From assembly GCF_001519055.1 (NCBI RefSeq), contig NZ_KQ954285.1:62001-126000 (forward strand): 64,000 nt of DNA. The letters are read 5' to 3'. The first letter of the stretch is position 1. Every line of letters starts with the position of its first letter. Below the pieces are notes generated by a model. It had not been told where the DNA came from and did no database searches. It saw only the letters and a program-made list of their open reading frames with translations. This document shows positions 27,290-36,570 of this stretch, one piece after another. Source of the stretch: Novosphingobium sp. Fuku2-ISO-50 (lineage in GTDB: Bacteria; Pseudomonadota; Alphaproteobacteria; Sphingomonadales; Sphingomonadaceae). A program made the translations under genes and the position numbers.

Positions 27290-28981
27290 TCAGTCGTTGG
27301 CGCCGGTCAGGTCGCGTGCGGCAATATAGCCAAACGTCATCGCCGGGCCGATCGTCACGCCCGCGCCGGGATAGCTTTCCCCCATCGAAGAGGCCGCGTT
27401 GTTCCCCACCGCGTAAAGCCCGCCGATCGGTTCGCCCGCCGCGTCGACCACTTGCGCACGGGCGTTGGTGGTCAGCCCGCCATTGGTGCCGATGTCGCCG
27501 GGATAGATCGGCATGGCATAAAACGGAGCCTCGGTCAGCGGGCGCAAGCACGGATTGGGCTGGTGGCGATAATCGCCGTACATCTTGTCATAGGCCGCCT
27601 CGCCACGATGGAACTCGGGATCCTCGCCATTCGCGGCGCCTGCATTGAAGCGGTTGATCGTCACGCTGAGCGTGGCCGCATCGACGCCCATCGCCTTGGC
27701 CAGATCGGCAATCGTGCGGCCTTTTTTCATGATCTTGCGCACGCCGGGCGATTGCAACCAGTCGGGCATCAGCGGCAACAGCGGCCCCATCGGAAATTGC
27801 CGGCGATAGCGGGCATCAAACACCATCCAGCTTGGGCTGGCATCGCGATGCTCGGCCTGGCGGCGCGCCATCTGTTGCCCGACGATGTGATAGGACGCCG
27901 CTTCGTTGAGATAACGCTGCCCCTTCTGATTGACCATGATGCAGCCGGGCAAGGCGCGTTCGATCGTCACCAGCCTGCCGCGATCTTCACCCGGAACATG
28001 GAACACCGGCGCGGCCCAGGCCGAATGCAGGTTCATCGTGGCCGCGCCTGCCGCCGCCCCCGCGCGGATCGCATCGCCGGTATTGCTGGTCACCCCGCCC
28101 GACAGAGGCGCACTGCGATAGAGCGGCGCATGGACATCGCGCATCGCCTGATTCTTGTCGAAGCCGCCTGCGGCCAGGATCACGCCCTTGCGCGCGCGGA
28201 TCCGGAAGGGACGACCGTTGCGCTCGACCACCAGGCCGACAACCCGCCCGTCTTCGCGCACCAGTTCCAGCATCGGGGTCGACAGCCACAACGGCACCCC
28301 CGCCGCGTTGACCGCCACGCGCAAGCCGCCGGTCAGGGCGTTGCCCAAAGTCAGCCGCCGATCCTTGCGCGAGGAAAAGCGCAGCGGCCAATCGAACCAA
28401 TATTTCGCCATGTTGCGCGCAAGGCCCATGGCCCAGCCCTTGCTGCGATAGAGCAGTTGATAGGTCTCTGCGAAAGTCCAGTTGAGATAGCCGAACAGGC
28501 TGGCCGCCGGTGAAGGAAAACGCTGCGTCCCGAGATCATCGCCCAGCAGCGTTCCGTCAAACATTTCCGGCAGATGGGTGCGAAATCCGGTCGGCGATCC
28601 GCCGGGGTTTTCGGCGTGGTAATCGGGATAGGGCTGAGCGGTATAGACCACCGGCGTATTGGCGGTGACCCAGCGCAGCATGGCCGCAGCATTGTCGACA
28701 TAGGCGCGGATATTCGCATCGGGCACATTGGGCGCCGACAGCGCGCGGACATAGCGGAACGCGTCGTCAAGATTGTCCTCGAACCCGGCGGCGCGCGCCT
28801 GGTCGCTGCCTGGAATCCAGATCCCCCCACCCGAGGTTGCGCTGGTTCCGCCCCATTGCGCATCCTTTTCGACGATCAGCACGTCGGCGCGGTTTTTCGC
28901 CGCGACCAGCGCGCTCAACAGGCCGCCCGCGCCCGAGCCGACCACGACGACATCGACTTCCTTATCCCAATTGCTGCTCAT
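27290..28981 (-). CDS. KstD-like FAD-dependent 3-oxosteroid dehydrogenase
   Basis: Predicted 563 residues. The N-terminal FAD motif is VVVVGSGAGGLLSALVAA, followed by WGGTSATSGGGIWIP, which is characteristic of the ketosteroid delta-1/delta-4 dehydrogenase family. Near the C-terminus are PFYAMPIYPGDIGTNGGL and YPGAGVTIGPAMTFGYIAARDL, matching the conserved FAD and catalytic tyrosine region of KstD. The start is ATG 28981 (AGG six bases upstream); ATG 28987 is an alternative. The likely reaction is introduction of a double bond into a 3-oxosteroid ring A; position 1 versus 4 cannot be chosen. The family also contains fumarate-reductase-like enzymes, so the steroid call rests on motif pattern and context. 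Confidence 0.82.
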   Translation of the reverse strand: MSSNWDKEVDVVVVGSGAGGLLSALVAAKNRADVLIVEKDAQWGGTSATSGGGIWIPGSDQARAAGFEDNLDDAFRYVRALSAPNVPDANIRAYVDNAAAMLRWVTANTPVVYTAQPYPDYHAENPGGSPTGFRTHLPEMFDGTLLGDDLGTQRFPSPAASLFGYLNWTFAETYQLLYRSKGWAMGLARNMAKYWFDWPLRFSSRKDRRLTLGNALTGGLRVAVNAAGVPLWLSTPMLELVREDGRVVGLVVERNGRPFRIRARKGVILAAGGFDKNQAMRDVHAPLYRSAPLSGGVTSNTGDAIRAGAAAGAATMNLHSAWAAPVFHVPGEDRGRLVTIERALPGCIMVNQKGQRYLNEAASYHIVGQQMARRQAEHRDASPSWMVFDARYRRQFPMGPLLPLMPDWLQSPGVRKIMKKGRTIADLAKAMGVDAATLSVTINRFNAGAANGEDPEFHRGEAAYDKMYGDYRHQPNPCLRPLTEAPFYAMPIYPGDIGTNGGLTTNARAQVVDAAGEPIGGLYAVGNNAASSMGESYPGAGVTIGPAMTFGYIAARDLTGAND

Positions 28982-29049
28982 GGACATCCTGCCTGTCGGC
29001 GATTCCGCATGGCTGTCCGCCATTCCGGAATTCGCCACCCCAATTATTT

Positions 29050-29097
29050 CACGCAAAGCTCGCCCCTACTTGCCATCATGTCAACTCCATGCGTAAA
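29050..29097. promoter_or_regulatory. Inverted pair of the shared motif in the KstD/SDR divergent region
   Basis: CACGCAAA at 29050-29057 and ATGCGTAAA at 29089-29097 form an inverted pair with about 31 bases between, nearly the same layout as at 17472-17518. The pair lies between the divergent KstD-like gene and the SDR operon and could coordinate both. Confidence 0.5.
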
Positions 29098-29137
29098 ATG
29101 TATGCAAATAATCTACGAACAATACAAAGGGAGAGTC

Positions 29138-29899
29138 ATGGCCGAACTGACAGGCAAGGTAGCCCTGATCACCGGCGCCGGGCAAGGCATTGGCCAGGGC
29201 GTGGCGCTGGCCATGGCCGGCGCCGGCGCAGCGGTCGCGGTGACCGGGCGCACGCTCGAAAAAGTCGAGGAAACCGCGCGTCTGGTACGTGAACGCGGCG
29301 GCACCGCGCTGGCCCTGTCCGGCAATGTCAAAAGCGCCAGTGACCTCGCCTCGATCGTCGGGTTGACCGTCGCGGGGCTGGGCGGGATCGACATCCTGGT
29401 CAACAATGCCCAGGAAGTGCCGCTGGGCAAGCTCGACGATGTGACCGACGAGGCATTTCTGGCAGGCTTCGAATCGGGTCCGCTCGCGACGCTGCGCTTG
29501 ATGAAGCTGGTACGCCCCCATCTCGTCGCGGGCGGCGGCGGCACGATCTTCAATTTCTGTTCGTCCGCCGGGATCCGCTGGGACATGGCCGGCTATGGCG
29601 CCTATGCGGCCGTGAAACAGGCGATCCGTTCGCTGACCCGCGCGGCCGCGGCGGAATGGGGCCGCGAAGGCATTCGCGTGCTGACCATTGCACCCCACGC
29701 CGAATCGCCGGGCCTGAAATGGTGGATCGAAAACAACCCCGAAGAGGCGCAGGCGTTTTTCCGCACGATTCCGCTGGGCCGTGTCGGTTCGCTGGAACAG
29801 GATATCGGCCGTGCGCTGGTTGCGCTGTGCGGCAGTGACCTGGCCTATCTGACCGGTGCGACGATCCCGCTTGATGGCGGCCAGGCCAACTTCGATTGA
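29138..29899 (+). CDS. SDR-family oxidoreductase
   Basis: Predicted 253 residues, start ATG 29138 with GGGAGAG. Motifs: TGAGQGIG, VLVNNAQ-type loop (ILVNNAQEV) and YAAVK with serine in FCSSAG. First gene of the large plus operon that runs to the HSL-type hydrolase at 35658. The longer frame upstream lacks SDR features. Confidence 0.9.
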   Translation: MAELTGKVALITGAGQGIGQGVALAMAGAGAAVAVTGRTLEKVEETARLVRERGGTALALSGNVKSASDLASIVGLTVAGLGGIDILVNNAQEVPLGKLDDVTDEAFLAGFESGPLATLRLMKLVRPHLVAGGGGTIFNFCSSAGIRWDMAGYGAYAAVKQAIRSLTRAAAAEWGREGIRVLTIAPHAESPGLKWWIENNPEEAQAFFRTIPLGRVGSLEQDIGRALVALCGSDLAYLTGATIPLDGGQANFD

Positions 29900-29909
29900 G
29901 GGGGATCCC

Positions 29910-30623
29910 ATGGAAAAGGTGATTGCCGCGCTGTGGGCCCCCGATGCAGAGCCGCGCGAGGCTTTTGGCGCGCGTCTGCTCGCCACCTTGCCCGACGCGC
30001 TTGGCGCTGCGGGCGCAAGGCAGGTGCGGATCAATATCCGCGATGAGGCAGTAAAGCCCGGCGAGGCCTTGATCCAATCGTGGCAGGCGCCGCAACAGGC
30101 GGCGATCGCGCAATTTTGGCTGCCCTCGGCCAATGCCCGGTTTCGCGGCGCCATCGACGCCGCGCTCGCCGCGCACAGCGCGCGCTTTGCGCTGTGGCTG
30201 GTGGCCGAATCGTCGATCATCCCCAACACCGCCCATCCGGTCGGGCCCGGACAGCGGACCTGGGGGTGGAGCCAGGCAAGCTTCATCAGCTTTCGCCCCG
30301 ATCTTGCCCGGTCCGCCGCGATCGAGCACTGGCACGGCCATCACACCCGCGTGGCGATCGAAACGCAGGCCAATTTCGAATATGTGCAGAACCTGATCGT
30401 GCGGCCGCTGACCGCCGATGCCCCGGCCTATGATGCCTTTGTCGAAGAATGCTTCGCGATCGAAGCGCTTGAACAGCCCGAAGTGTTCTTTGACGCGGTG
30501 GGCAATGCCGACCGCTTTCAGGCCAACCTGGCAACGATGATGGATAGCTGTCAGAGCTTCATCGATTTCAGCCGGATCGACATCATTCCGACCACACAGT
30601 TCGATTTCGCGCATCGCGACTGA
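29910..30623 (+). CDS. EthD-domain protein
   Basis: Predicted 237 residues, start ATG 29910 with GGGGGAT close upstream. The C-terminal half carries EHWHGHHTRVAIETQANFEY, the EthD core with paired histidines. EthD proteins are small dimeric alpha-beta barrels, originally found in an ether-degrading P450 cluster, without a proven general reaction; related folds decarboxylate or isomerise. Here it sits between an SDR and an AraC regulator. Confidence 0.8.
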   Translation: MEKVIAALWAPDAEPREAFGARLLATLPDALGAAGARQVRINIRDEAVKPGEALIQSWQAPQQAAIAQFWLPSANARFRGAIDAALAAHSARFALWLVAESSIIPNTAHPVGPGQRTWGWSQASFISFRPDLARSAAIEHWHGHHTRVAIETQANFEYVQNLIVRPLTADAPAYDAFVEECFAIEALEQPEVFFDAVGNADRFQANLATMMDSCQSFIDFSRIDIIPTTQFDFAHRD

Positions 30624-30630
30624 CCCGGCG

Positions 30631-31512
30631 ATGGACCTCACACCCACCATTCTGGCCCCAACCATTCTGGCCCAGATGCAGACACCGACCGGTCGCGCCG
30701 AACTGGTCGAATGGCATTGGCCGACGATGTTCGATTTCACCCGGACCGAAGACTCGCTGATGGTCGAAATGTCGCTGCCGCCGATGGCTGCCGAAGCCTC
30801 CGCCTGCCTGCCCGAACTCGATCCCGCGCGCCGCTGCCACATGGGATCGCTGTTCGCGCGTTGGCCGGGGGTGATGGTCAGTGGACGGTCCGAAGGTGGG
30901 CATATCCGCGTGGTGCGCTGTGTCTTTGCCCCCGATCGGACTCGTGCGCTGCTGGCGGGGCGGCCCAGGCCCTCGACCGCGTTCCTCAAATCGCTGCTGG
31001 CGATCCGCAGCGAGGCCTTGCGCATGCTGATGCAACTGTTGCGCCGCGAACTGGCGAATCCGGTCGACCCGTCGGATGCGGCGATCGCCGCGCTGACCGA
31101 ACTGATCGCCATCGAATTCGCCCGACTGATCGCGCGACCGGACGAACCGGTCGGCACCGGACGGCTGGCCGCGTGGCAATTTCGCCGCATTCGCGAAAGG
31201 CTGGCTGCCCCGGGCGCGGTGCCCAGCGTCGCGGAACTGGCCGCGCTGTGCGGGATCAGTGCCCGCCATCTGCATCGCCAGTTCCTCGCGCTGACCGGCG
31301 CAACGGTTGCTGACTATATCGAAAACGCCCGGATCGAACAGGCCAAGCGCCTGCTCCACGCCCGCGAGCACCCAATCAAGGCAATCGCCCTGGCCTGTGG
31401 CTTTGCCCATGCCAACAGCTTTGCGCGCGCCTTTCGCCGATCGACCGGGCTGACCCCGCTGGCATTTCGCCAGCGCGGGGACAGCCTGAGCACACCCATG
31501 ATAACCCATTGA
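30631..31512 (+). CDS. AraC-family transcriptional regulator
   Basis: Predicted 293 residues, starting 7 bases after the EthD stop. The C-terminal 100 residues hold the double helix-turn-helix: VAELAALCGISARHLHRQF and AIALACGFAHANSFARAFRR, ending in TGLTPLAFRQR. The N-terminal domain is unusual and does not read as a cupin. Its position inside the operon suggests autoregulation of the whole 29138-35658 unit. Confidence 0.9.
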   Translation: MDLTPTILAPTILAQMQTPTGRAELVEWHWPTMFDFTRTEDSLMVEMSLPPMAAEASACLPELDPARRCHMGSLFARWPGVMVSGRSEGGHIRVVRCVFAPDRTRALLAGRPRPSTAFLKSLLAIRSEALRMLMQLLRRELANPVDPSDAAIAALTELIAIEFARLIARPDEPVGTGRLAAWQFRRIRERLAAPGAVPSVAELAALCGISARHLHRQFLALTGATVADYIENARIEQAKRLLHAREHPIKAIALACGFAHANSFARAFRRSTGLTPLAFRQRGDSLSTPMITH

Positions 31513-31529
31513 ATCGAGAGGATACCGCC

Positions 31530-32402
31530 ATGAAACAAGCAAAAGTCGCCCTTGTCACCGGGGCCAGTCGCGGCGCCGGGGCGGGAATTGCCCGCGGCTT
31601 TGGGGAAATGGGCTATACCGTCTATGTAACCGGCCGCACGATCACGCCGGGCAATGCGCGCGGCTGGGACGGCTCTGCCCTGCCCGGCACGGTCGCCCAA
31701 ACCGCTGCCAAAGTGACCGCGCTTGGCGGCAAGGGCATCCCCGTGGTGTGCGACCATGCCGATGACGAGGCCGTGGCGCGACTGTTCGACCAGATCCGGT
31801 CCGAAGCGGGTCGGCTCGATGTGCTGGTCAACAACGCGGCCTTTATCCACGATCAGCTGATCGAGAAAAAGCCGTTCTGGGAAAAAGATCTCGACGCGCA
31901 AAAAATCCTCGATGTCGGCCTGCGCTCTGCCTATGTCGCCAGTTGGCATGCGGCCCGGATCATGGTGCCGCAAGGATCGGGCGTGATCGCCATGACCAGT
32001 TCGTTCGGCGCGAGCTGCTATATGCATGGCCCCGCCTATGGCGCCCAGAAAGCCGGGCTCGACAAGCTGGCGCACGACATGGAGCACGATCTGCGCGGCA
32101 CCGGGGTGATCGCGGTTTCGCTGTGGCTGGGCATGCAGATCACCGAACGCTCGCAGATCGCCGCCGGAACGAATCCCGAACAGTACGAGGGTTTCCTCGC
32201 CATGGCGGAGAATCCCGAATTTTCCGCGCACGTCATCGATGCGATCGACAAGGCCCCCAACCGCGACGCGCTGTCGGGCGAAACGCTGATCGTCGCCGAA
32301 ATCGCGCAGGAACTGGGCATCACCGATCGCGGCAGCCAGCCCCCGTCGCACCGCGCAATGCTGGGCAGCCCGCGCGCCAAGAACCCGGCAGCCGTTTACT
32401 GA
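31530..32402 (+). CDS. SDR-family oxidoreductase
   Basis: Predicted 290 residues, start ATG 31530 with GAGAGGAT. Motifs: TGASRGAGAG at the N-terminus, VLVNNAAF, TSSFGA and YGAQK. It is longer than classical SDRs, with an insertion after residue 40 (TITPGNARGWDGSALPG) and a C-terminal extension. That resembles the DHRS1-like group of SDRs, but the assignment is tentative. Confidence 0.86.
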   Translation: MKQAKVALVTGASRGAGAGIARGFGEMGYTVYVTGRTITPGNARGWDGSALPGTVAQTAAKVTALGGKGIPVVCDHADDEAVARLFDQIRSEAGRLDVLVNNAAFIHDQLIEKKPFWEKDLDAQKILDVGLRSAYVASWHAARIMVPQGSGVIAMTSSFGASCYMHGPAYGAQKAGLDKLAHDMEHDLRGTGVIAVSLWLGMQITERSQIAAGTNPEQYEGFLAMAENPEFSAHVIDAIDKAPNRDALSGETLIVAEIAQELGITDRGSQPPSHRAMLGSPRAKNPAAVY

Positions 32403-32439
32403 ACACGGCCCCGTCCGAACGGAGAGGATAGCACCCGCC

Positions 32440-33309
32440 ATGACCACCACAGGGCCACAAGATCTGCACGGCGCCTTGAACTTTACCGGCAAGACCGTGC
32501 TGGTCACCGGCGGCGGGGTCGGCATCGGCCGCGCCATTGCCGAAGCCTTTGCCGGTGCCGGCGCGCGGCTGGTGATCGCCGAAATCGATCCAGACCGGGC
32601 CCGTGCGGTCGAAGCCGCGCTGCCAACGGCACGGGTGATCCACTGCGATGTGCTCAGGCGCGGGGTGCCAGCGATGCTGGCCGAACGCATCGCGGGCGAG
32701 ACCGGAAAGCTTGACGTGCTGGTCAACAATGTCGGCAATTTCCTGCATGCCAAGCCCTTTGCCACGATGAGCGATGGCGAGATCGACGACGTGCTCGACA
32801 TCAACATCGGGCAATTGCTGCGCATGACCCGCGCGATGATCCCCCTGTTGCGCAAGGCGGCGCCGGGTTCGTCGATCATCAATGTCAGCTCGATCGAGGC
32901 GTTTCGCGGCATTCCCCATTGCTCGGTCTATGCCGCCGCAAAGGCCGGAATCACCGGATTCACCAAGAGCCTGGCGCTCGAACTCGGGCCCGAGGGCATC
33001 CGCGTCAACGACATCGCGCCTGAAACCACCGATACGCCGCAAGTCGCGCTCGATACCATGATCCCCCCGGAAAACCGCGCGCACGAAGAGCGCTGGATCC
33101 CGCTGGGCCGCTTTGGACGGCCGGCCGATTGCGCCGGCGCGGCGCTCTATCTGGCCAGCCCGCTGGCCAGTTGGGTTACCGGGACCGCGATTCATGTCGA
33201 TGGCGGCGCGCTCGCCGCATCGGGCTGGTATCGCACGCCGCAGGGCGAATGGTCGAATGTGCCGCTGATTTCGGGCAACGGTCTGGTCGTGCCGGGGTCG
33301 GCACAATGA
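32440..33309 (+). CDS. SDR-family oxidoreductase
   Basis: Predicted 289 residues, with GGAGAGG upstream of the start. Motifs: TGGGVGIG, VLVNNVG, NVSSIEAF and YAAAK. A 20-residue tail follows the usual IHVDGG end. The TGA overlaps the ATG of the SnoaL-like gene (ATGA), indicating translational coupling. Confidence 0.9.
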   Translation: MTTTGPQDLHGALNFTGKTVLVTGGGVGIGRAIAEAFAGAGARLVIAEIDPDRARAVEAALPTARVIHCDVLRRGVPAMLAERIAGETGKLDVLVNNVGNFLHAKPFATMSDGEIDDVLDINIGQLLRMTRAMIPLLRKAAPGSSIINVSSIEAFRGIPHCSVYAAAKAGITGFTKSLALELGPEGIRVNDIAPETTDTPQVALDTMIPPENRAHEERWIPLGRFGRPADCAGAALYLASPLASWVTGTAIHVDGGALAASGWYRTPQGEWSNVPLISGNGLVVPGSAQ

Positions 33310-33740
33310 GCGCGGACGATCTTGCCGCGCTGCGCGACGCGGCGGAGTCCTATGCCCGCGGTGCAGACCGGCGCGACAAGGATCTTTGGCGTGCGGTGCT
33401 TGCCGACGATGTCGAAATCCTCGGCCCCGGTTTTGCCATTGCAGGGCTTGAGGCCAATCTCGGATCGATCGATCACCTCGCCCACGCCTTCGTCGCGACG
33501 CGCCATGTCGTTCACGACATCGACGCGGTGATCGAGGGCGATACCGCGCATGGCGAAACCCGCTCTACTGCCGAACACCGCCTCGCCGGGGTCGATGGCG
33601 CCGACAAGCTGCTGGTTTGGGCGATCCGCTATCAGGACACATGGCGGCGCGACGGCGCCGCCTGGCGCTTCACCCGCCGCGAACTGGTGGTCGACTGGGA
33701 AGAGCTGCGCCCCGTTCGCCAGGTCGGGGGCAGCGCATGA
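33306..33740 (+). CDS. SnoaL-like (NTF2-fold) protein
   Basis: Predicted 144 residues. The start ATG 33306 overlaps the SDR stop. Features: AESYARGADRRDKDLWRAVL, DDVEILGPGF and AWRFTRRELVVDWEELR. The partner SDR and SnoaL might act in sequence (oxidation, then dehydration or isomerisation). The stop overlaps a 21-codon open frame by ATGA. Confidence 0.82.
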   Translation: MSADDLAALRDAAESYARGADRRDKDLWRAVLADDVEILGPGFAIAGLEANLGSIDHLAHAFVATRHVVHDIDAVIEGDTAHGETRSTAEHRLAGVDGADKLLVWAIRYQDTWRRDGAAWRFTRRELVVDWEELRPVRQVGGSA

Positions 33741-33802
33741 ACCGCGCGCCTCTGCTGCCCCGCAATCCTGCCAATCAAGCCAATCAAGGGAATCTCGCAT
33801 GA
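33737..33802 (+). other. Mini-ORF bridging SnoaL and epimerase genes
   Basis: A 21-codon frame starts with ATG inside the SnoaL stop (ATGA) and ends with TGA inside the epimerase start (ATGA), so it is coupled on both sides. The peptide is asparagine-rich (NPANQANQGNL). It may be a genuine coupling peptide that lets ribosomes pass from one gene to the next, or chance. No homology recognised. Confidence 0.3.
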
Positions 33803-34704
33803 AAGTTCTCGTCGTCGGTGGAACCGGCGCCCTGGGTGGTCACGCCGCCCTGCACCTCGCCGCCAAGGGCCACGACGTCACGATCACCGGGCGTGGCGAA
33901 GGCGCGCATCCCGACACGCCGCTCACCAGACTGGGCTATCTGCGCGGCGATTATGTCGCGGGCGATTTCACCCCGGAGCGGCTGCGCGGGTTCGACTGGG
34001 TGGTGTTTGCCGCAGGAAATGATCCGCGCCATGTTCCGCCTGGCGAAGATTTCGGCGCCTGGCTGCACCGGGCCAACCATGTCGCATTGCCCGCCTTCTT
34101 TGCCGCCGCGCGCGAGGCAGGGGTGTCGCGCGCCATTCAGCTCGGCAGCTTCTATGCCCAGGCCGCGCCGGAATTGCTTGAAGGCAATGTCTATATCCGC
34201 TCGCGCCTGGCTGCCTGCGAAGGCGCGCGCGCCGAAGGCCGCCCCGGGTTTGACGTGATCAGCGTCAATGCCCCCTTCATGGTCGGGACGGTGCCGGGCC
34301 TGCCATCGGCGATCTTTGAACCGTATACCCAATGGGCCAAGGGGCTGATCCCGATACCCGCCTATGCGCCGACCGGGGGCACCAATTTCATGTCGTTCCG
34401 GTCGTTGTCAGAGGCGATCGAGGGCGCCCTGCTTCGCGGCGAGCCGGGCAAGGCCTATCTGGTGGGCGATGAAAACCTGTCCTTTGCGCAGTATTTCCAA
34501 CTGTTTTTCGACGCGGCCGGGCGCAGCGACGTGCGCGTCGAGCCGCTCGATCAGGAATTGCCGCTGCTGCCCGATGTCGCCATCCCCCAAGGGCGCGGAA
34601 ATTTCATCAGCTATGAACCCGATGCGGACGAAACCGCTCTGCTCGGCTATCATCGCCGCGATGTCGCCAACGCGGTGCGCGAGATCATCGCGCAATTCGG
34701 CTGA
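33799..34704 (+). CDS. NAD(P)-dependent epimerase/reductase (extended SDR)
   Basis: Predicted 301 residues, start ATG 33799. The nucleotide motif is GGTGALGG near residue 8. The catalytic YxxxK is replaced by Y-I-R-S-R in NVYIRSRL, so a classical proton-relay lysine is missing. This group contains NAD-dependent epimerase-like and isoflavone-reductase-like proteins; the reaction is unknown. It is followed after 21 bases by the alpha/beta hydrolase. Confidence 0.8.
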   Translation: MKVLVVGGTGALGGHAALHLAAKGHDVTITGRGEGAHPDTPLTRLGYLRGDYVAGDFTPERLRGFDWVVFAAGNDPRHVPPGEDFGAWLHRANHVALPAFFAAAREAGVSRAIQLGSFYAQAAPELLEGNVYIRSRLAACEGARAEGRPGFDVISVNAPFMVGTVPGLPSAIFEPYTQWAKGLIPIPAYAPTGGTNFMSFRSLSEAIEGALLRGEPGKAYLVGDENLSFAQYFQLFFDAAGRSDVRVEPLDQELPLLPDVAIPQGRGNFISYEPDADETALLGYHRRDVANAVREIIAQFG

Positions 34705-34725
34705 CACACGGAAAAAGAGGATACG

Positions 34726-35658
34726 ATGACACTCAATCCGCAAGTCGAGGCGCTGCTCGGCTTTTTCGCACAGATGCCGCCCGTCGACATGGCCACGATC
34801 ACCGCGCCCCAACTGCGCGCGATCAACGACCGGCCGATGCAGATGGGGCCGCCACCGGCTGTCGCCACCGTGCGCGACGTGGCGATCGACCTGCCCGGCC
34901 GGACTTTGCCCGCGCGGCTCTATGTGCCCGAAGGCGCGGGGGAAAATCCGCCGCTGGTGGTCTATTTCCACGGCGGCGGCTGGGTCATCGGCACCCTCGA
35001 TACGCATGACGGCACATGCCGGGCCCTGGCCAATGCCAGCCGTGCGGCGGTGCTGTCGGTCGGCTATCGGCTCGCCCCGGAAGCCCCCTTCCCGGCCCCA
35101 CTGGATGATTGCCATGATGCGCTGGTCTGGGCGCGCGACAATGCCGCGGCGCTGGGCATCGACGGCACGCGGCTGGCGGTCGCGGGCGACAGCGCGGGCG
35201 GAAATCTGGCCGCCGCCGTGGCGATCCGCGCGCGCGACGCGGGCGGTCCGGTGCTGCGCCATCAATTGCTGCTTTATCCGGTAACCGATGCCGATTTTAC
35301 CCGCCCGTCCTATGTCGACAATGGCAGCGGGGCCTATTTCCTGTCGTCCGCGATGATGGAATGGTTCTGGAGCCAATATATTGGCGATCTGTCGCAAGGC
35401 CATGTCGAAGGCGCAACGGTGCTGCACGCGGCCGACCTTTCCGGCCTCGCTCCGGCGACGGTAATCATGGCCGAATACGATCCGCTGCGCGATGAAGGCC
35501 TCGCCTATGCGCAAGCCTTGCGGGCGGCAGGCAATGCGGTCCACAGCGTGGTTGCGCCGGGGATGATCCACGGCTTTTTCTCGATGTTCGAAGCCGTACC
35601 CGATGCCCTGCCTTATATCGACGATGCCGGGGCCCGGCTGAAAGCCGCCTTTTCCTGA
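34726..35658 (+). CDS. HSL-type alpha/beta hydrolase (esterase)
   Basis: Predicted 310 residues. Oxyanion loop HGGGW at 82-86, nucleophile S156 in GDSAGG, acid in EYDPLRDE and base in GMIHGFF. These mark the hormone-sensitive lipase/bacterial family IV esterases, not a meta-cleavage-product hydrolase. It could cleave an ester or lactone of the pathway substrate. Last gene of the plus operon, before a bidirectional hairpin. A paralogue with the same spacing of motifs is at 62930. Confidence 0.9.
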   Translation: MTLNPQVEALLGFFAQMPPVDMATITAPQLRAINDRPMQMGPPPAVATVRDVAIDLPGRTLPARLYVPEGAGENPPLVVYFHGGGWVIGTLDTHDGTCRALANASRAAVLSVGYRLAPEAPFPAPLDDCHDALVWARDNAAALGIDGTRLAVAGDSAGGNLAAAVAIRARDAGGPVLRHQLLLYPVTDADFTRPSYVDNGSGAYFLSSAMMEWFWSQYIGDLSQGHVEGATVLHAADLSGLAPATVIMAEYDPLRDEGLAYAQALRAAGNAVHSVVAPGMIHGFFSMFEAVPDALPYIDDAGARLKAAFS

Positions 35659-35670
35659 ACCGGGAACCGT

Positions 35671-35693
35671 ACCCGCCGGATCATCCGGCGGGT
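35671..35693. terminator. Hairpin between convergent operons
   Basis: A perfect 10-bp stem (ACCCGCCGGA and complement) with a 3-base loop, midway between the HSL-type hydrolase and the convergent SDR. No T-run on either strand, so its efficiency is uncertain. Confidence 0.6.
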
Positions 35694-35708
35694 GCGGTCC
35701 AGTTTCGA

Positions 35709-36476
35709 TCAGAACGCGGTATTGCCGCCGTCGACCACCATGGCGTGGCCTGTCACAAAGCTGGCTGCCGGCGAGCAGAGCCAGACCACCGCCTCGGCAA
35801 TTTCCGCAGCCGTGCCCATGCGCCCCATCGGCGTCATCGCATCGATTACCGCCTTCATTTGCGGATCGGCGACCAGCGGCGCGGTCATCGGCGTTTCGAT
35901 CACGCCGGGGCAGACCGCGTTGACGCGGATACCGGCCTTTGCCCAGCGCAGCGCGCCGTGTCGGGCCAGCCCGACCACCCCGTGCTTGGCCGCGACATAG
36001 GCCGGTTGCCCGGGATTGCCGACCAGACCGTTGATCGAGGCCGTGTTGACGATCGCCCCGCCGCCGCGCGACACCATCACCGCAGCCTCTTCACGCATGC
36101 AACGCATCACCCCTGACAGATTGATGCCGATGTTGCGCTCCCAGATGGCATCATCGTATTCATCATCGCCCAACCGGTTGATCCCGGCATTGTTGAAGGC
36201 GCAATCGAGCCCGCCAAAGCGATCGACCGCAGCGGCGACCATGGCCTTGACCTCGTCAGCCTTGCTCACATCGCAGCGGAAAAAGCCGGCCTTGCCCCCC
36301 GCCGCCTCGATCAGGGCGACGGTTTCGGCGCCGCCGGCCTCGTTCACATCGCTGACGAGTACACTGGCCCCCGATCGCGCAAAGACCAGCGCTGCGGCGC
36401 GACCGATGCCGCCGCCTGCGCCGGTTACCAGCGCGACTTTGCCGTTCAGGCCGTAATTGATCCCCAAATCACTCAT
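35709..36476 (-). CDS. SDR-family oxidoreductase
   Basis: Predicted 255 residues. Motifs: TGAGGGIG, VSDVNEAG (NAD-type), FNNAGIN, NTASINGL and YVAAK. GAGAGGAT lies upstream of the start. It ends the minus-strand series HsaC-like, HsaA-like, KshA-like, SDR, though a 94-base gap with a copy of the shared motif lies between it and the Rieske gene, so it can also be transcribed alone. Confidence 0.9.
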   Translation of the reverse strand: MSDLGINYGLNGKVALVTGAGGGIGRAAALVFARSGASVLVSDVNEAGGAETVALIEAAGGKAGFFRCDVSKADEVKAMVAAAVDRFGGLDCAFNNAGINRLGDDEYDDAIWERNIGINLSGVMRCMREEAAVMVSRGGGAIVNTASINGLVGNPGQPAYVAAKHGVVGLARHGALRWAKAGIRVNAVCPGVIETPMTAPLVADPQMKAVIDAMTPMGRMGTAAEIAEAVVWLCSPAASFVTGHAMVVDGGNTAF

Positions 36477-36523
36477 CCGCCGAATCCTCTCTCATCTTTT
36501 CGTAATGAACAGATTAGACGTTG

Positions 36524-36531
36524 ACGCAAAT
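36524..36531 (-). promoter_or_regulatory. ACGCAAAT element upstream of the SDR
   Basis: ACGCAAAT lies about 48 bases upstream of the SDR start in the gap after the Rieske stop. It matches the shared motif in eight of ten positions. Confidence 0.4.
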
Positions 36532-36570
36532 GAAGGTCAATGACCGAAAATTCAGCGGCATTGCGAAATA